Shown: positions 6,565-16,612 of the stretch, one piece after another | Layout: each line of letters begins with the position of its first letter | Position numbering within the stretch: the stretch's first letter is position 1 | Assembly: GCF_015690355.1 (NCBI RefSeq) | Contig: NZ_JADPRT010000015.1 | Coordinates: forward strand, 1 to 64,000 | Direction: 5' to 3' | Length of the DNA: 64,000 nt | Source: Streptacidiphilus fuscans | GTDB taxonomy: Bacteria > Actinomycetota > Actinomycetes > Streptomycetales > Streptomycetaceae | The notes under the pieces: generated by a model | What the model saw: the letters and a program-made list of their open reading frames with translations, nothing else | Databases searched by the model: none | What the model was told of the DNA's origin: nothing | Position numbers and translations under genes: made by a program

Positions 6565-8733
6565 ATGCGGGACCCGGACATCGACACCGGCGCCGACACC
6601 GACGTGAGCGGCCGGCCCCTGCGCCCGCGAACGGTCGACCTGGACCGCTTCTTCCGCCCCACCTCCGTCGCCGTCATCGGCGCCTCGGACACACCGGGCC
6701 GCCCCAACACCGGGATCACCCGGCAGTTGCGCGCCTGGTCGGAGCGGGTCGGCGCACGGATGCACGCGGTCAACCCCGGCCGGGAGACGGTCGACGGACT
6801 GCCCTGCTACCCCGACCTCGCGTCCATCCCGTCCGAGCCCGGCGAGGACCCGATCGACCTGGCGGTGATCCTGCTGGCCGACCCGGCCGCGGTGGTGCCG
6901 CAGTTGGTCGAGGCCAAGGTGCGGTTCGCGGTCGCTTTCGCGTCCGGCTTCGCCGAGACCGGCGAGGAGGGCCGGGCGGCCCAGCGCCGCCTGGAACAGC
7001 TGATCGCGGACGCGCCCACGGGCCTTCGGCTGCTCGGCCCGAACACCAACCTCAACGCCTTCGAGCGGTTCCGCGACGACCTGAGCGGCCCGGCCATCGC
7101 GCTGATCACCCAGAGCGGCCACCAGGGCCGTCCCCTCTTCACCCTCCAGGAGCTCGGCATCCGACTGAGCCACTGGGCGCCGACCGGCAACGAGGCCGAC
7201 CTCGAAGTCGCCGACTTCGTCCAGTGGTTCGCCGACCAGCCGGAGATCGGCGCGATCGCCGCCTACATCGAGGGCATCAAGGACGGCCGCGGCTTCCTGC
7301 TCGCCGCCGACCACGCGGCCCGGCGCGGCGTCCCGGTGGTCGCGGTCAAGGTCGGCCGCACCGACGAGGGCGCGCGGATGGCGCAGTCCCACACCGGCAA
7401 ACTGACCGGCGCGGACGACGTGGTGGACGCGGCGTTCAAGCAGTACGGCGTGATCCGGGTGGACGGACTGGACGAACTCCAGGACACCGCAGCCCTGTTG
7501 GCGCGGGCCAAGCCGCCGACGGCACCGGGCGTCGTCGTCTACTCCATCTCCGGCGGCACCGGCGCGCACCTGGCGGACATGGCCTCGGCGGCCGGGCTCA
7601 CCCTGCCGCAGCTCGGCCAGGCCAAGCAGGACGAACTGCACCAGTGGATCCCCGAGTACCTGAGCGTGGCCAACCCCGTCGACAACGGCGGCCACCCGGT
7701 GGGCGACTGGCGCGGCCGGAAGATCCTCGACGCGATCCTGGCCGACCCCGACGTGGGCGTGCTGATCTGCCCGATCACCGGCCCCTTCCCGCCGATGAGC
7801 GACAAGCTGGCGCAGGATTTGGTCGAGGTCGCCGAGACGACGGACAAGCTGGTCTGCGTCATCTGGGGCTCCCCGCTCGGGACCGAGGAGGCGTACCGGA
7901 CCACGCTGCTGGGCTCGTCCCGGGTCGCGGTGTTCCGTACCTTCGGCAACTGCGTCAAGGCGGTTGCCGCCTACCTCAGGCACCACGAGTTCGTCAGCGA
8001 CTACCACTCCCCCTTCGACGCCGCGCCGCGCGAGTCGTGCGCGGGCAAGGCGAAGGCGCAGCGGGTGCTGAAGCCGGGCGAGCAGCTCAGCGAGTTCGCC
8101 GCCAAGCAGCTGCTGCGCGCCTACGGCATCCGGGTGCCGCGCGAGCAGCTGGTCAACAGCGCGGCGGGCGCGGTGCGGGCGGCCGGGGTGGTCGGCTATC
8201 CGGTGGTGCTCAAGGGATCCGCGCCCGGGGTCGCCCACAAGACCGAGCTCGGGCTGGTCAAGGTCGGTCTCACCAGCGCCAGTCAGGTCCGCGACGCGTT
8301 CCGCGAGCTGACCGACAACGCGCGGGCGGCCGGGATACCCCGGCTGGACGGGGTGCTGGTCTGCCAGATGGTCGGCGCGGGCGTGGAGATGGTCGTCGGC
8401 ATGGGCCGGGACGTCACCTTCGGCCCGACGGTGACGGTGGGCATGGGCGGCGTCTTCGTCGAGGTGCTGCGCGACACCGCCGTCCGGGTCCCACCCTTCG
8501 GCCCCGCCGACGTCCACGCGATGCTGCGTGAACTGCGCTGCTGGCCCCTGCTGGAGGGGGTGCGCGGACTGCCGCCGATGGACGTCGACGCGCTGGTGGA
8601 CGTCGTGCTGCGGGTGCAGCGGATGGCGCTGGAGCTCGGCGACGACCTGGGCGAACTCGACATCAACCCGCTGGTGGTGCTGGAACGGGGCAAGGGAGCG
8701 GTGGCCTTGGACGCCTTGGCGGTGTGCCGGTGA
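6565..8733 (+). CDS. ADP-forming acyl-CoA synthetase, fused alpha and beta parts
   Basis: A 722-residue protein of the acetate-CoA ligase (ADP-forming) family, which interconverts acid + CoA + ATP with acyl-CoA + ADP + Pi. Order of domains: CoA-binding Rossmann domain (VAVIGASDTPGRPN, residues about 33-46), succinyl-CoA-ligase-like domains with the phospho-His motif SHTGKLTG (His276), then an ATP-grasp domain from about residue 510 (VVLKGSAPGVAHKTELGLV). All parts are present and uninterrupted. GGAGG lies about 6 bases before the ATG. The enoyl-CoA hydratase gene follows with a 4-base overlap. It probably activates or recovers acyl groups for the island's beta-oxidation. Confidence 0.9.
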   Translation: MRDPDIDTGADTDVSGRPLRPRTVDLDRFFRPTSVAVIGASDTPGRPNTGITRQLRAWSERVGARMHAVNPGRETVDGLPCYPDLASIPSEPGEDPIDLAVILLADPAAVVPQLVEAKVRFAVAFASGFAETGEEGRAAQRRLEQLIADAPTGLRLLGPNTNLNAFERFRDDLSGPAIALITQSGHQGRPLFTLQELGIRLSHWAPTGNEADLEVADFVQWFADQPEIGAIAAYIEGIKDGRGFLLAADHAARRGVPVVAVKVGRTDEGARMAQSHTGKLTGADDVVDAAFKQYGVIRVDGLDELQDTAALLARAKPPTAPGVVVYSISGGTGAHLADMASAAGLTLPQLGQAKQDELHQWIPEYLSVANPVDNGGHPVGDWRGRKILDAILADPDVGVLICPITGPFPPMSDKLAQDLVEVAETTDKLVCVIWGSPLGTEEAYRTTLLGSSRVAVFRTFGNCVKAVAAYLRHHEFVSDYHSPFDAAPRESCAGKAKAQRVLKPGEQLSEFAAKQLLRAYGIRVPREQLVNSAAGAVRAAGVVGYPVVLKGSAPGVAHKTELGLVKVGLTSASQVRDAFRELTDNARAAGIPRLDGVLVCQMVGAGVEMVVGMGRDVTFGPTVTVGMGGVFVEVLRDTAVRVPPFGPADVHAMLRELRCWPLLEGVRGLPPMDVDALVDVVLRVQRMALELGDDLGELDINPLVVLERGKGAVALDALAVCR

Positions 8734-9560
8734 GCGGGTTGCCGCTGAACGAGCTGCCGGTGAGCGAGCTGCTGGTGGAGTCGGCGGGCGCGGTGCGGCG
8801 GTTGACGCTGAACCGGCCCGACGCGCTGAACGCGATCACCGCGACGATGCGGGAGCGGCTGATCGCCGAGCTGGAGGCGGCGTCCGCCGATCCGGCGGTG
8901 CGGGTGGTCGTGCTGACCGGAGCCGGGCGGGCGTTCTGCTCCGGCGCGGACCTGAGCGGCGGCGCTGGCGGCGCGGGCGGCTCGACCGGTGAGCGGGTGG
9001 CCGGGGGCGTGGCGCGGATGCTGCGGCGCGGCGTGCAGCGGATGGTCGCCGCCGTGCTGGACTGCGAGAAGCCGGTGCTCTGCGCGCTCAACGGCGTGGC
9101 GGCGGGGGTGGGCGCGCAACTCGCGCTCGCCTGCGACCTGGTCGTCGCGGCGGAGAACGCGTCGCTGTTGCAGGTCTTCGCGCGGCGCGGGTTGGTACCG
9201 GACGGCGGCGCGGCGTATCTGCTGGCGCGGCTGGTCGGGCCGCAGCGGGCGAAGGAGCTGCTCTTCTTCGGGGACAAGGTGCGGGCGACGGAGGCCGAAC
9301 GGCTTGGCCTGGTCAACCGGGTGGTGCCTGCGGAGGAGCTGGAGAAGACCGTGACCGAGTGGGCCGAGCGCTTGGCCGCCGGACCGACGCGGGCGTTCGC
9401 GCTGACCAAGGCGCTGGTCAACGCCTCGCTGGACGCCGACCGCGCGACGGCCTTCGCGGCGGAGGCGGTCGCGCAGGAGATCAACATGACGACGGCCGAC
9501 GCCCAGGAGGGCGTGCGGGCGTTCGTCGAACGGCGGGACGCCCGGTTCGAGGGGCGTTGA
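8730..9560 (+). CDS. Enoyl-CoA hydratase/isomerase family protein
   Basis: A 276-residue crotonase-fold protein. Typical blocks are LNRPDALNAIT (about residue 30), the oxyanion-hole segment GRAFCSGADLSGG (about 70), and ALNGVAAGVGAQLALACDLV with VFARRGLVPDGGAAYLLARL (about 120-165). Crotonases hydrate enoyl-CoA in beta-oxidation; related members isomerise or hydrolyse. I chose the GTG that overlaps the preceding stop (GTGA), which implies translational coupling with the ligase; a GTG 30 bases further in is an alternative. The Gly/Ala insertion after SGADLSGG is unusual but harmless-looking. Confidence 0.88.
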   Translation: MSGLPLNELPVSELLVESAGAVRRLTLNRPDALNAITATMRERLIAELEAASADPAVRVVVLTGAGRAFCSGADLSGGAGGAGGSTGERVAGGVARMLRRGVQRMVAAVLDCEKPVLCALNGVAAGVGAQLALACDLVVAAENASLLQVFARRGLVPDGGAAYLLARLVGPQRAKELLFFGDKVRATEAERLGLVNRVVPAEELEKTVTEWAERLAAGPTRAFALTKALVNASLDADRATAFAAEAVAQEINMTTADAQEGVRAFVERRDARFEGR

Positions 9561-9587
9561 CCCCTCCTTTCCTGGTTCTCCTGAGGG

Positions 9588-9604
9588 AGCGACGCTCCGT
9601 CAGC
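9588..9604. promoter_or_regulatory. Palindromic operator, site 5
   Basis: AGCGACG-CTC-CGTCAGC, a one-mismatch copy of the island operator. It lies between the enoyl-CoA hydratase stop and the flavin reductase start (34 bp upstream of its ATG), so this gene probably has its own regulated promoter. Confidence 0.7.
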
Positions 9605-9638
9605 TCTACTGGCAGTACCGGACACCCGGAGGATTCCC

Positions 9639-10256
9639 ATGGGGCACGAAGGCATGGCGGTGGCGGCGGTCCGCTACCTGCGGGAGACCGGCGCGCCCCT
9701 GAGCGCCGGTCCGATGGCGACCCCGCTGCACGCGGTGGTCGAGGGCGAACCCGAGCTGGAGGCCGACGCCCGCGCGATGCGCGAGGCGCTCGGCCACTTC
9801 GCCACCGGCATCACCGTCATCACGGCAACGGCGGAGGACGGGTCACCGGTCGGCTTCGCCTGCCAGTCCTTCGCCTCGCTGTCGCTGGACCCGCCACTGG
9901 TCTGCTTCAACGTGGCACGCACGTCGTCGAGTTGGCCACGCATCGCGAAGGCGGGCGCGTTCTGCGTCAACGTGCTGGCGCATGACCAGCACGAGTTGTG
10001 CCGGTCCTTCGCGGTCAGCGCGTCGACGGGCGCGGACAAGTTCGCCGGCGTGGGGTGGGAGCGGTCCGCGGCGACGGGGTCGCCACGGCTGGACGGGGCG
10101 TTGGCGTGGGTCGACTGCACGGTGCATGCGGTGCACACCGGTGGCGACCATTTGATCGTGCTGGGCCGGGTGCGCGAGCTGGCGGCACCGCGGGGCGGGG
10201 AGGCCGGGCCGCTGGTGTTCTATCGCAGTGCGTTCCGGCTCCTTCAGGACGACTGA
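9639..10256 (+). CDS. Flavin reductase-like FMN-binding protein (HsaB/HpaC type)
   Basis: A 205-residue flavin reductase domain protein; the conserved start of the domain, LGHFATGITVITA, lies at about residues 47-59, followed by GFACQSFASLSLDPPLVCFNVARTSSSWP. Family members use NAD(P)H to reduce FMN or FAD for a partner flavin-dependent monooxygenase; HsaB of steroid degradation is of this type. No two-component monooxygenase large subunit is visible here, so the partner is outside the window or an ACAD-like oxygenase. GGAGG lies about 7 bases upstream of the ATG. The first 40 residues are an extension relative to the domain. Confidence 0.85.
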   Translation: MGHEGMAVAAVRYLRETGAPLSAGPMATPLHAVVEGEPELEADARAMREALGHFATGITVITATAEDGSPVGFACQSFASLSLDPPLVCFNVARTSSSWPRIAKAGAFCVNVLAHDQHELCRSFAVSASTGADKFAGVGWERSAATGSPRLDGALAWVDCTVHAVHTGGDHLIVLGRVRELAAPRGGEAGPLVFYRSAFRLLQDD

Positions 10257-10261
10257 CACGC

Positions 10262-10447
10262 TGTAGTTGCACTACTTAGGGGCGCGGGGAACTGCGCGAC
10301 AATCCCCCTGGCCTTCGGCCGGGAGGTGCCCCCATCCGGCATGCGGATGGTCCTCAACGAGCAGGGCCATCCGCACAGGGTGGTTGCTCGCGCCCACGCG
10401 GCGGAGCCGCACATCAGCAGAGCCTCGCGCCCCTGGATAGTGCAACG
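10262..10447. repeat. Interspersed palindromic repeat, copy 2
   Basis: Begins with GTAGTTGCACTACTTAGGGG then GCGCGGGGAACTGCGCGACA, and ends with CGCGCCCCTGGATAGTGCAA. The inner part carries GCGGATGGTCCTCAACGAGC and GCCATCCGCACAGG, the same internal hairpin sequences as the copy at the window start. It also has a GCGGCGGAGCCGCACATC block seen in the copies near 25.6 and 54.8 kb. It fills the gap between two convergent genes. Confidence 0.85.
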
Positions 10448-10462
10448 TCCCATGTCAGCCGA

Positions 10463-11530
<1,068 letters not shown>

Positions 11531-11564
11531 GGTGCCTTCCCTTCCTCCTGAACGGGTCCGCCGC

Positions 11565-13076
11565 TCAGGACTGCCAGACGACGGCCTGCTGCTCGCTGTA
11601 GGCGTGGAGGCCGTAGGAGCCTCCGTCGCGGCCGACCCCGCTCTGCTTGAAGCCGCCGAACGGCGTCTCCGGGTGGCGCTGCGCGGTGTTGATGCCGACG
11701 TTGCCGGTGCGCAGCCGGGCGGCCAGCGTGTAGGCGCGGGCGGCGTCGGCGGTGAAGATGTAGTCGTAGAGGCCGTACTCGGTGGAGTTGGCGATGGTGA
11801 TCGCCTCCTCCTCGTCGTCGAACGGGATCACCACGACGACCGGGCCGAAGACCTCCTCGCGGGCGATGGTCATCTCCGGTGTCACGTCGGCCAGCAGGGT
11901 CGGCGCGACGAAGAAGCCGGTGCCCGGCAGGTCGGCCGCGTCGGCGGTGCGCTCCTTGCGGGTACCGCCGGTGACCAGGCGCGCGCCCTCGCCGATCGCG
12001 CCCGCGATGTAGCCCTCGACGCGGTCGCGGTGGACCGCCGAGACGACCGGGCCGACCACCGTCTTCGGGGACAGCGGGTCGCCGACCGGCAGCCGCGCGG
12101 CGAACTGCGCCAGCCCGGCCACCAGTTCGTCGTAGCGGGAGCGGTGGACCAGCGCGCGGGTGGGCGCGGTGCAGATCTGGCCGGAGTGGAAGGCCCAGGT
12201 CGAGCCGATGGCCATGACCGCCTTGCCGAGGTCGGCATCCTCCAGCAAGATGGCCGCGCCTTTGCCGCCCAGCTCCATCAGCAACCGCTTCATGGTCGCG
12301 CCGCCGTCGGTGGCGATCCGGCGGCCGACGGTGGTCGAGCCGGTGAAGCTGATCATGTCGACGTCGGGCGAGGCGACGAGCGCCGCGCCGGCGGCCGAGC
12401 CCGAGTCCGTGACCACGTTGAAGATCCCGGCGGGCGCGCCCGCGTCCAGGAAGATCTCGCCCAACTTGAGGCAGGCCAGCGGGTCCTGGGGCGCGGGCTT
12501 GGCGACGACGGTGTTGCCCATCGCCAGCGCGGGCGCGAGCTTCCCGGCCAGGTTGACGATCGGGAAGTTGTAGGAGGTGATGCAGCCGACCACGCCGACG
12601 GGACGCCGCGCGGCGGCGGCATTGGTCAGCCCGCCCGCGGCGAGCGGGGTCGCCGCTACGGGATGCGCGGGGAAGGAGTCGACGGTCGGCTCCAGCGCGC
12701 CGCGCGCGTAGCGGCGGAACCGGTCCGCGACGACCGGCAGTTGCATAGTCGAGGCGACGCGGATGGTCGCGCCGGTCTCGGCCTGGAGCAGGGGCACGAA
12801 CTCCTCGGCGCGCTCCGTCACCAGGTCGGCGATCCGCTCCAGCAGGGCCGCGCGGGCGGCGGGCGAGGTGGCGGCCCAGTGCTTCTGCGCCCGCCGCGCG
12901 GCGGCGATCGCGGCGGCGACGTCCGAGGCGGACGCCTCGGGTGCGTGGCCGACCAGGGACTCGGTGCCGGGGTTGATGACCGGGTACGTCCCGTCGCCGC
13001 CCTCGCGCCAGGTGTTGTCGATGAAGAGCCGGTGCGTGTCGGGATGGTGCGCTTCCTGCTTGTGCGCAGTGGTCAT
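11565..13076 (-). CDS. Aldehyde dehydrogenase family protein
   Basis: A 503-residue NAD(P)+-dependent aldehyde dehydrogenase. Signature stretches: LLMELGGKGAAILLEDAD with the general-base Glu (about residue 260), and SGQICTAPTR with the catalytic Cys (about 295). FNFPxxN-like SYNFPIVNLAGKLAPALA lies near 165. Full length for the family. The ATG giving MTTAHKQEAHH is preferred, with AAGGA about 10 bases upstream; a GTG 9 bases earlier is too close to that site. It sits between the ACAD and alcohol dehydrogenase genes in one minus-strand run. Confidence 0.9.
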   Translation of the reverse strand: MTTAHKQEAHHPDTHRLFIDNTWREGGDGTYPVINPGTESLVGHAPEASASDVAAAIAAARRAQKHWAATSPAARAALLERIADLVTERAEEFVPLLQAETGATIRVASTMQLPVVADRFRRYARGALEPTVDSFPAHPVAATPLAAGGLTNAAAARRPVGVVGCITSYNFPIVNLAGKLAPALAMGNTVVAKPAPQDPLACLKLGEIFLDAGAPAGIFNVVTDSGSAAGAALVASPDVDMISFTGSTTVGRRIATDGGATMKRLLMELGGKGAAILLEDADLGKAVMAIGSTWAFHSGQICTAPTRALVHRSRYDELVAGLAQFAARLPVGDPLSPKTVVGPVVSAVHRDRVEGYIAGAIGEGARLVTGGTRKERTADAADLPGTGFFVAPTLLADVTPEMTIAREEVFGPVVVVIPFDDEEEAITIANSTEYGLYDYIFTADAARAYTLAARLRTGNVGINTAQRHPETPFGGFKQSGVGRDGGSYGLHAYSEQQAVVWQS

Positions 13077-13113
13077 GCGGAGCACGTCCTTACCGGAGTG
13101 GAGGGGAGCCGGG

Positions 13114-14283
13114 TCAGCCTCGGGGCAGTCCGAGGACGCGCTCGGCGATGATGTTCCGCTGGATCTGGTCGCTGCCGCCGTAGATGGTGTCGGCGCGGGA
13201 GAAGAGCAGCGTGTGCTGGGCGGACGTGAGCGGGTAGCCGTCGACTTGGTGGGCCCGGCCGCCCGCGAACGCGCCCGGCAGGCCCTGGACCTGGACGGCC
13301 AGCTCGCCGAGCCGCTGGTGCCAGTTGGCCCACACCAGCTTGGCGACCGCCGCCGTGGCCGGCTCGGCGGTACCGAGAGTCCGCAGCGCGTTGGCCCGCA
13401 TCACCTGGAGGTCCGCCCACTGGCGGGTCAGCGCCTCACGCAGCACCGGATCCCTGTCGGCGCCGGTCAGCGCCGCGGCGCGGAGGACCGCGTCCAGCTC
13501 GCGGGCGTAGCCGATCTGACGGCCCAGCATGCCCGCGCCGCGCTCGAAGGAGAGCAGCGTCATGGCGATCCGCCAGCCGTCGCCGACCGCGCCGAGCACG
13601 TCGACGGCGCGAGCCTGATCGAAGAAGACCTCGCTGAACTCGCTGACACCGTTGAGCTGTCGGATCGGGCGGACCTCGATCCGCGCGCCGTTCGGACCGG
13701 GCTGGTCCATCGGGAGCAGCAGCAGGCTGAGCCCGGCGTGACGCTGCGAACCCGGCTCGGTCCGGGCCAGCACGAAGCACCAGTCCGCCCACTGCGACAG
13801 CGAGGTCCAGGTCTTCTGTCCGCTGACCAGCCAGTCCCCCGACCCGTCCTCGGCCGGGACGGCGGAGGTGCGGACACCCGCCAGGTCGGAGCCGGCGTCC
13901 GGTTCGCTGTAGCCCTGGCACCAGATCGTCCCGCCCGAGGCGATGCCCGGCAGGTAGCGCTCACGCTGCTCCGCCGTGCCGTGCGCCAGCAGCGTCGGAG
14001 CGAGCAGCTGCTCGCCCACGATGCCGAGCGGGTCCGGGGCCTGGGCCCGCGCGTACTCCTCGAACCAGACGACCTGCCGGGTCAGGCTGTCGTCGGGCCA
14101 GCCCAGGCCGATCCAGCCGCCCGCGCCCAGCTCCCGCTCCCAGGCCCGCCGCCGCTCGGCGTCCTCGGGGACCTTGGCCCCGCGCAGGTCGGAGAAGGCG
14201 CCGCCTGCGCCGAGCCGTGCTTCCAGCCACTCCCTCGCCCGTGCGCGGAACTCCTCGTCCGCGGCGTCGAATGCGAAATCCAT
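13114..14283 (-). CDS. Acyl-CoA dehydrogenase, GGSDQIQRNI-tail type (first pair, subunit B)
   Basis: A 389-residue FAD-dependent acyl-CoA dehydrogenase. Visible blocks: WCQGYSEPDAGSDLAGVRT (about 125-143), SGQKTWTS (about 158-165), and the C-terminal YGGSDQIQRNIIAERVLGLP. It begins MDFAFDAADEEFRARAREW, a normal ACAD N-terminus; the ATG lies 20 bp after the SDR stop. The tail complements the enzyme at 588-1796, which has the TWEHD type of end, suggesting a heteromeric alpha-beta enzyme made from genes of two transcripts. The partner assignment is inferred. Confidence 0.9.
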   Translation of the reverse strand: MDFAFDAADEEFRARAREWLEARLGAGGAFSDLRGAKVPEDAERRRAWERELGAGGWIGLGWPDDSLTRQVVWFEEYARAQAPDPLGIVGEQLLAPTLLAHGTAEQRERYLPGIASGGTIWCQGYSEPDAGSDLAGVRTSAVPAEDGSGDWLVSGQKTWTSLSQWADWCFVLARTEPGSQRHAGLSLLLLPMDQPGPNGARIEVRPIRQLNGVSEFSEVFFDQARAVDVLGAVGDGWRIAMTLLSFERGAGMLGRQIGYARELDAVLRAAALTGADRDPVLREALTRQWADLQVMRANALRTLGTAEPATAAVAKLVWANWHQRLGELAVQVQGLPGAFAGGRAHQVDGYPLTSAQHTLLFSRADTIYGGSDQIQRNIIAERVLGLPRG

Positions 14284-14303
14284 CGCCACCCACCTGCCGT
14301 CCG

Positions 14304-15212
14304 TTACGCGTTGGGACGCTCGTCGGCGGCAGCGGCCTTGGCCATCGCCTCCAGCTGCGCGAGCATCGGCATCGGGTCGACGCCGACGGTGCCGGGGAGG
14401 AAGTCGGCGATCCGCTCCGGCGTCCAGCCGCCCTGCTCCGCGTACATGGCGCGGAGTTCGCGCGGCTGCGCCCAGACCGCGATCTTCGGGCCGGCCACCG
14501 TGTAGACCTGACCGGTGATTTCCTTTGCCTGTGCGGAGAGCAGGTAGACCACCAGGGCCGCCACGTCCTCCGGCTCGCCGATCTCCTTGAGCTCCATCGG
14601 GACGTTGGCCGACATCCTGGTGCGCGCCACCGGGGCCACGCAGTTGGCGGTCACGCCGTACTTGTGGAGCCCCAGCGCGGCGCTGCGGACCAGCGAGATG
14701 ATGCCGCCCTTGGCCGCGCTGTAGTTGGCCTGGCTGACCGACCCCTGGTGGTTGCCGCTGGTGAAGCCGATCAGCGTGCCGCCGCCCTGCTTGCGCATCA
14801 GCGCGGACGCGGCACGGAAGACGGTGAAGGTGCCCTTGAGGTGGGTGGCGATGACCGGGTCCCACTCCTCCTCGGACATGTTGAAGAGCATCCGCTCGCG
14901 CAGGATCCCGGCCACGCAGACCACGCCGTCGAGCCGTCCGAACGCCTCGACGGCCGCTCGGACGACGCGTTCGCCGCCCGCCATGGTGGCGATGTCGTCG
15001 GCGACGGCTATCGCCTCGCCGCCCGCCGCCTCGATCTCCTTGACCACCTCGTCCGCCACCTCGCTGGTCGGCGCGGAGCCGTCGATGCCGACGCCGTAGT
15101 CGTTGACCACGACCTTCGCGCCCTCGGCGGCGCAGGCGAGCGCCACCGCACGCCCGATGCCGCGTCCGGCCCCGGTGACCGCAACCACCTTGTCGCGCAG
15201 GAACTCAGCCAC
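14304..15212 (-). CDS. Short-chain dehydrogenase/reductase (3-hydroxyacyl-CoA dehydrogenase-like)
   Basis: A 302-residue classical SDR. The cofactor motif TGAGRGIG is at residues 13-20, NDYG near 37-40, and the active site is Ser152, Tyr164 and Lys168 (YSAAK). The sequence resembles the dehydrogenase domain of multifunctional enzyme type 2 (17-beta-HSD4-like) and its bacterial relatives in steroid side-chain degradation, so oxidation of a beta-hydroxyacyl-CoA is the likely role. The C-terminal 60 residues form a tail beyond the SDR core (PERIADFLPGTVGVDP). First gene of the run SDR-ACAD-ALDH-ADH, downstream of operator site 6. Confidence 0.88.
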   Translation of the reverse strand: MAEFLRDKVVAVTGAGRGIGRAVALACAAEGAKVVVNDYGVGIDGSAPTSEVADEVVKEIEAAGGEAIAVADDIATMAGGERVVRAAVEAFGRLDGVVCVAGILRERMLFNMSEEEWDPVIATHLKGTFTVFRAASALMRKQGGGTLIGFTSGNHQGSVSQANYSAAKGGIISLVRSAALGLHKYGVTANCVAPVARTRMSANVPMELKEIGEPEDVAALVVYLLSAQAKEITGQVYTVAGPKIAVWAQPRELRAMYAEQGGWTPERIADFLPGTVGVDPMPMLAQLEAMAKAAAADERPNA

Positions 15213-15232
15213 GCCGTACCCCTCCTCAAGAA

Positions 15233-15249
15233 TCTGACGGACCGTTAGA
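15233..15249. promoter_or_regulatory. Palindromic operator, site 6
   Basis: TCTGACG-GAC-CGTTAGA sits in the 104-bp divergent region between the SDR gene (21 bp from its ATG) and the cyclase-family gene (68 bp from its ATG), so one operator may control both directions. Confidence 0.8.
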
Positions 15250-15316
15250 TTCTAGGAGCGAGAAGAGACGAACGGGAAGAGACGATCGGCAAGACCGGAA
15301 AGAGGAGGCGAAGCGC

Positions 15317-16252
15317 ATGCCCGCACCCAGCGACTTCGACGCGTTCCGTGACATCGCCAAGCGCATCTCCAACTGGGGACGCTGGGGCGCCGAGGACGAG
15401 ATCGGCACGCTGAACCTGATCACGCCGGAGGTCGTCCGCGCGGCGGCTGCCTGCGTCCGCACCGGCAAGCGGTTCGAGCTGGCCCTGCCGCTGCAACAGC
15501 AGGGCGTGCAGAACGGGATGATCCCGGGCCGGGTCAACCCGCTGCACAGCATGGTCGCGCTCAACTTCGAGATGTTCGGCCCGGGCGCGATCGCCACCAG
15601 CGACGACGTGGCCACGCTCGGCCTGCAGGCGGGCACCCACTGGGACGGCCTGGGCCATGTCAGCCACGGCGGCCGGATCTACAACAACCGCCCCGCGGAC
15701 TTCATCAACGCCCAGGAGGGCGCCACCCGTTCCGGCATCGAGAAGGCGACGCCGCTGGTCACCCGGGGCGTGCTGCTGGACGTCGCCCGGGTGCACGACG
15801 TCGGCCGGCTGCCCGGCGACCACGTGGTCACCCCCGAGGACCTGGACGCGGCGGAGGAGGCGGCCGGGACGCAGGTCCGGGCCGGGGACGTGGTGCTGAT
15901 CCGTACCGGCCAGATCCAGCTCTACCTGGGCGGCGACCGCGACGCCTACGCCTTCCCCTCTCCCGGCCTCGGGCTGCGCTGCCCCGAGTGGTTCCACGAC
16001 CGGGACGTGGTGGCGGTGGCCAACGACACGCTCACCTTCGAGATCTTCCCGCCCGAGATCGACGGCCTCTACCTGCCCGTCCACGCCCTGGATCTGGTGG
16101 AGATGGGCATGATGCAGGGCCAGAACTGGAACCTGGAGGAGCTGGCACGGGACTGCGCCGAGGACGGCGTCCACGAGTTCCTGCTCGCCGCGCCGCCGGA
16201 GCCGTTCACGGGCGGCGTGGGCGCGCCGGTGGCGCCGATCGCGGTGAAGTAG
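15317..16252 (+). CDS. Cyclase-family metal-dependent hydrolase (kynurenine formamidase-like)
   Basis: A 311-residue protein of the cyclase family (PF04199). The metal-binding signature LQAGTHWDGLGHVSHGG (HxGTHxDxxxH type) lies at about residues 103-119. Known members hydrolyse amides or lactones such as N-formylkynurenine, or act in polyketide cyclisation. It resembles the longer actinobacterial branch found in lipid catabolic clusters rather than true KynB. GAGGAGG lies about 9 bases upstream of the ATG. It may open a ring or lactone intermediate of the island's substrate; this is inference. Confidence 0.85.
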   Translation: MPAPSDFDAFRDIAKRISNWGRWGAEDEIGTLNLITPEVVRAAAACVRTGKRFELALPLQQQGVQNGMIPGRVNPLHSMVALNFEMFGPGAIATSDDVATLGLQAGTHWDGLGHVSHGGRIYNNRPADFINAQEGATRSGIEKATPLVTRGVLLDVARVHDVGRLPGDHVVTPEDLDAAEEAAGTQVRAGDVVLIRTGQIQLYLGGDRDAYAFPSPGLGLRCPEWFHDRDVVAVANDTLTFEIFPPEIDGLYLPVHALDLVEMGMMQGQNWNLEELARDCAEDGVHEFLLAAPPEPFTGGVGAPVAPIAVK

Positions 16253-16298
16253 TCGGCTCGCCTCGGAGGTTGCCCGACAGCCCCGCAGAACCCTCGGG

Positions 16299-16351
16299 GG
16301 TGGCGCGGCGCCGTGCGCGGATTTCTTCACGCGGCACGGCGCCCCGCCACC
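16299..16351. terminator. Strong GC-rich hairpin after the cyclase-family gene
   Basis: Eighteen-base arms, 16299-16316 and 16334-16351, pair with a single mismatch around a 17-base loop containing ATTTCTTC. It starts 46 bp after the cyclase stop. The rest of the gap to the next gene (about 260 bp) shows no further gene or clear motif. Confidence 0.65.
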
Positions 16352-16612
16352 TCTCCCCCGACCTGCGGCCGGGGGCGCCCCCGTCGACGCCTGGGCCCTG
16401 ACCAGCGTCGACGCGATTCGCACTCGCCAAGGATGCGGGCAGCACAAAGGACCGGGCGCCCTTGACGTCCCCTCGCAACGAATCGCTGAATCCAAGCGTG
16501 ATCAGGCGGACACGTCACGTCAATGGCTTGTCCGGAATTCGGATTGGTTGCGTACGGTTTGAGACTTCATCCGTTCGTTGCAGTAACCGGAGTCGGGCCT
16601 CCTGCAACACCG

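Noticed and set aside
6547..8517. Minus-strand open frame opposite the ADP-forming ligase.
   Set aside because: Composition is Asp/Arg/His-rich without motifs, typical of an antisense shadow.
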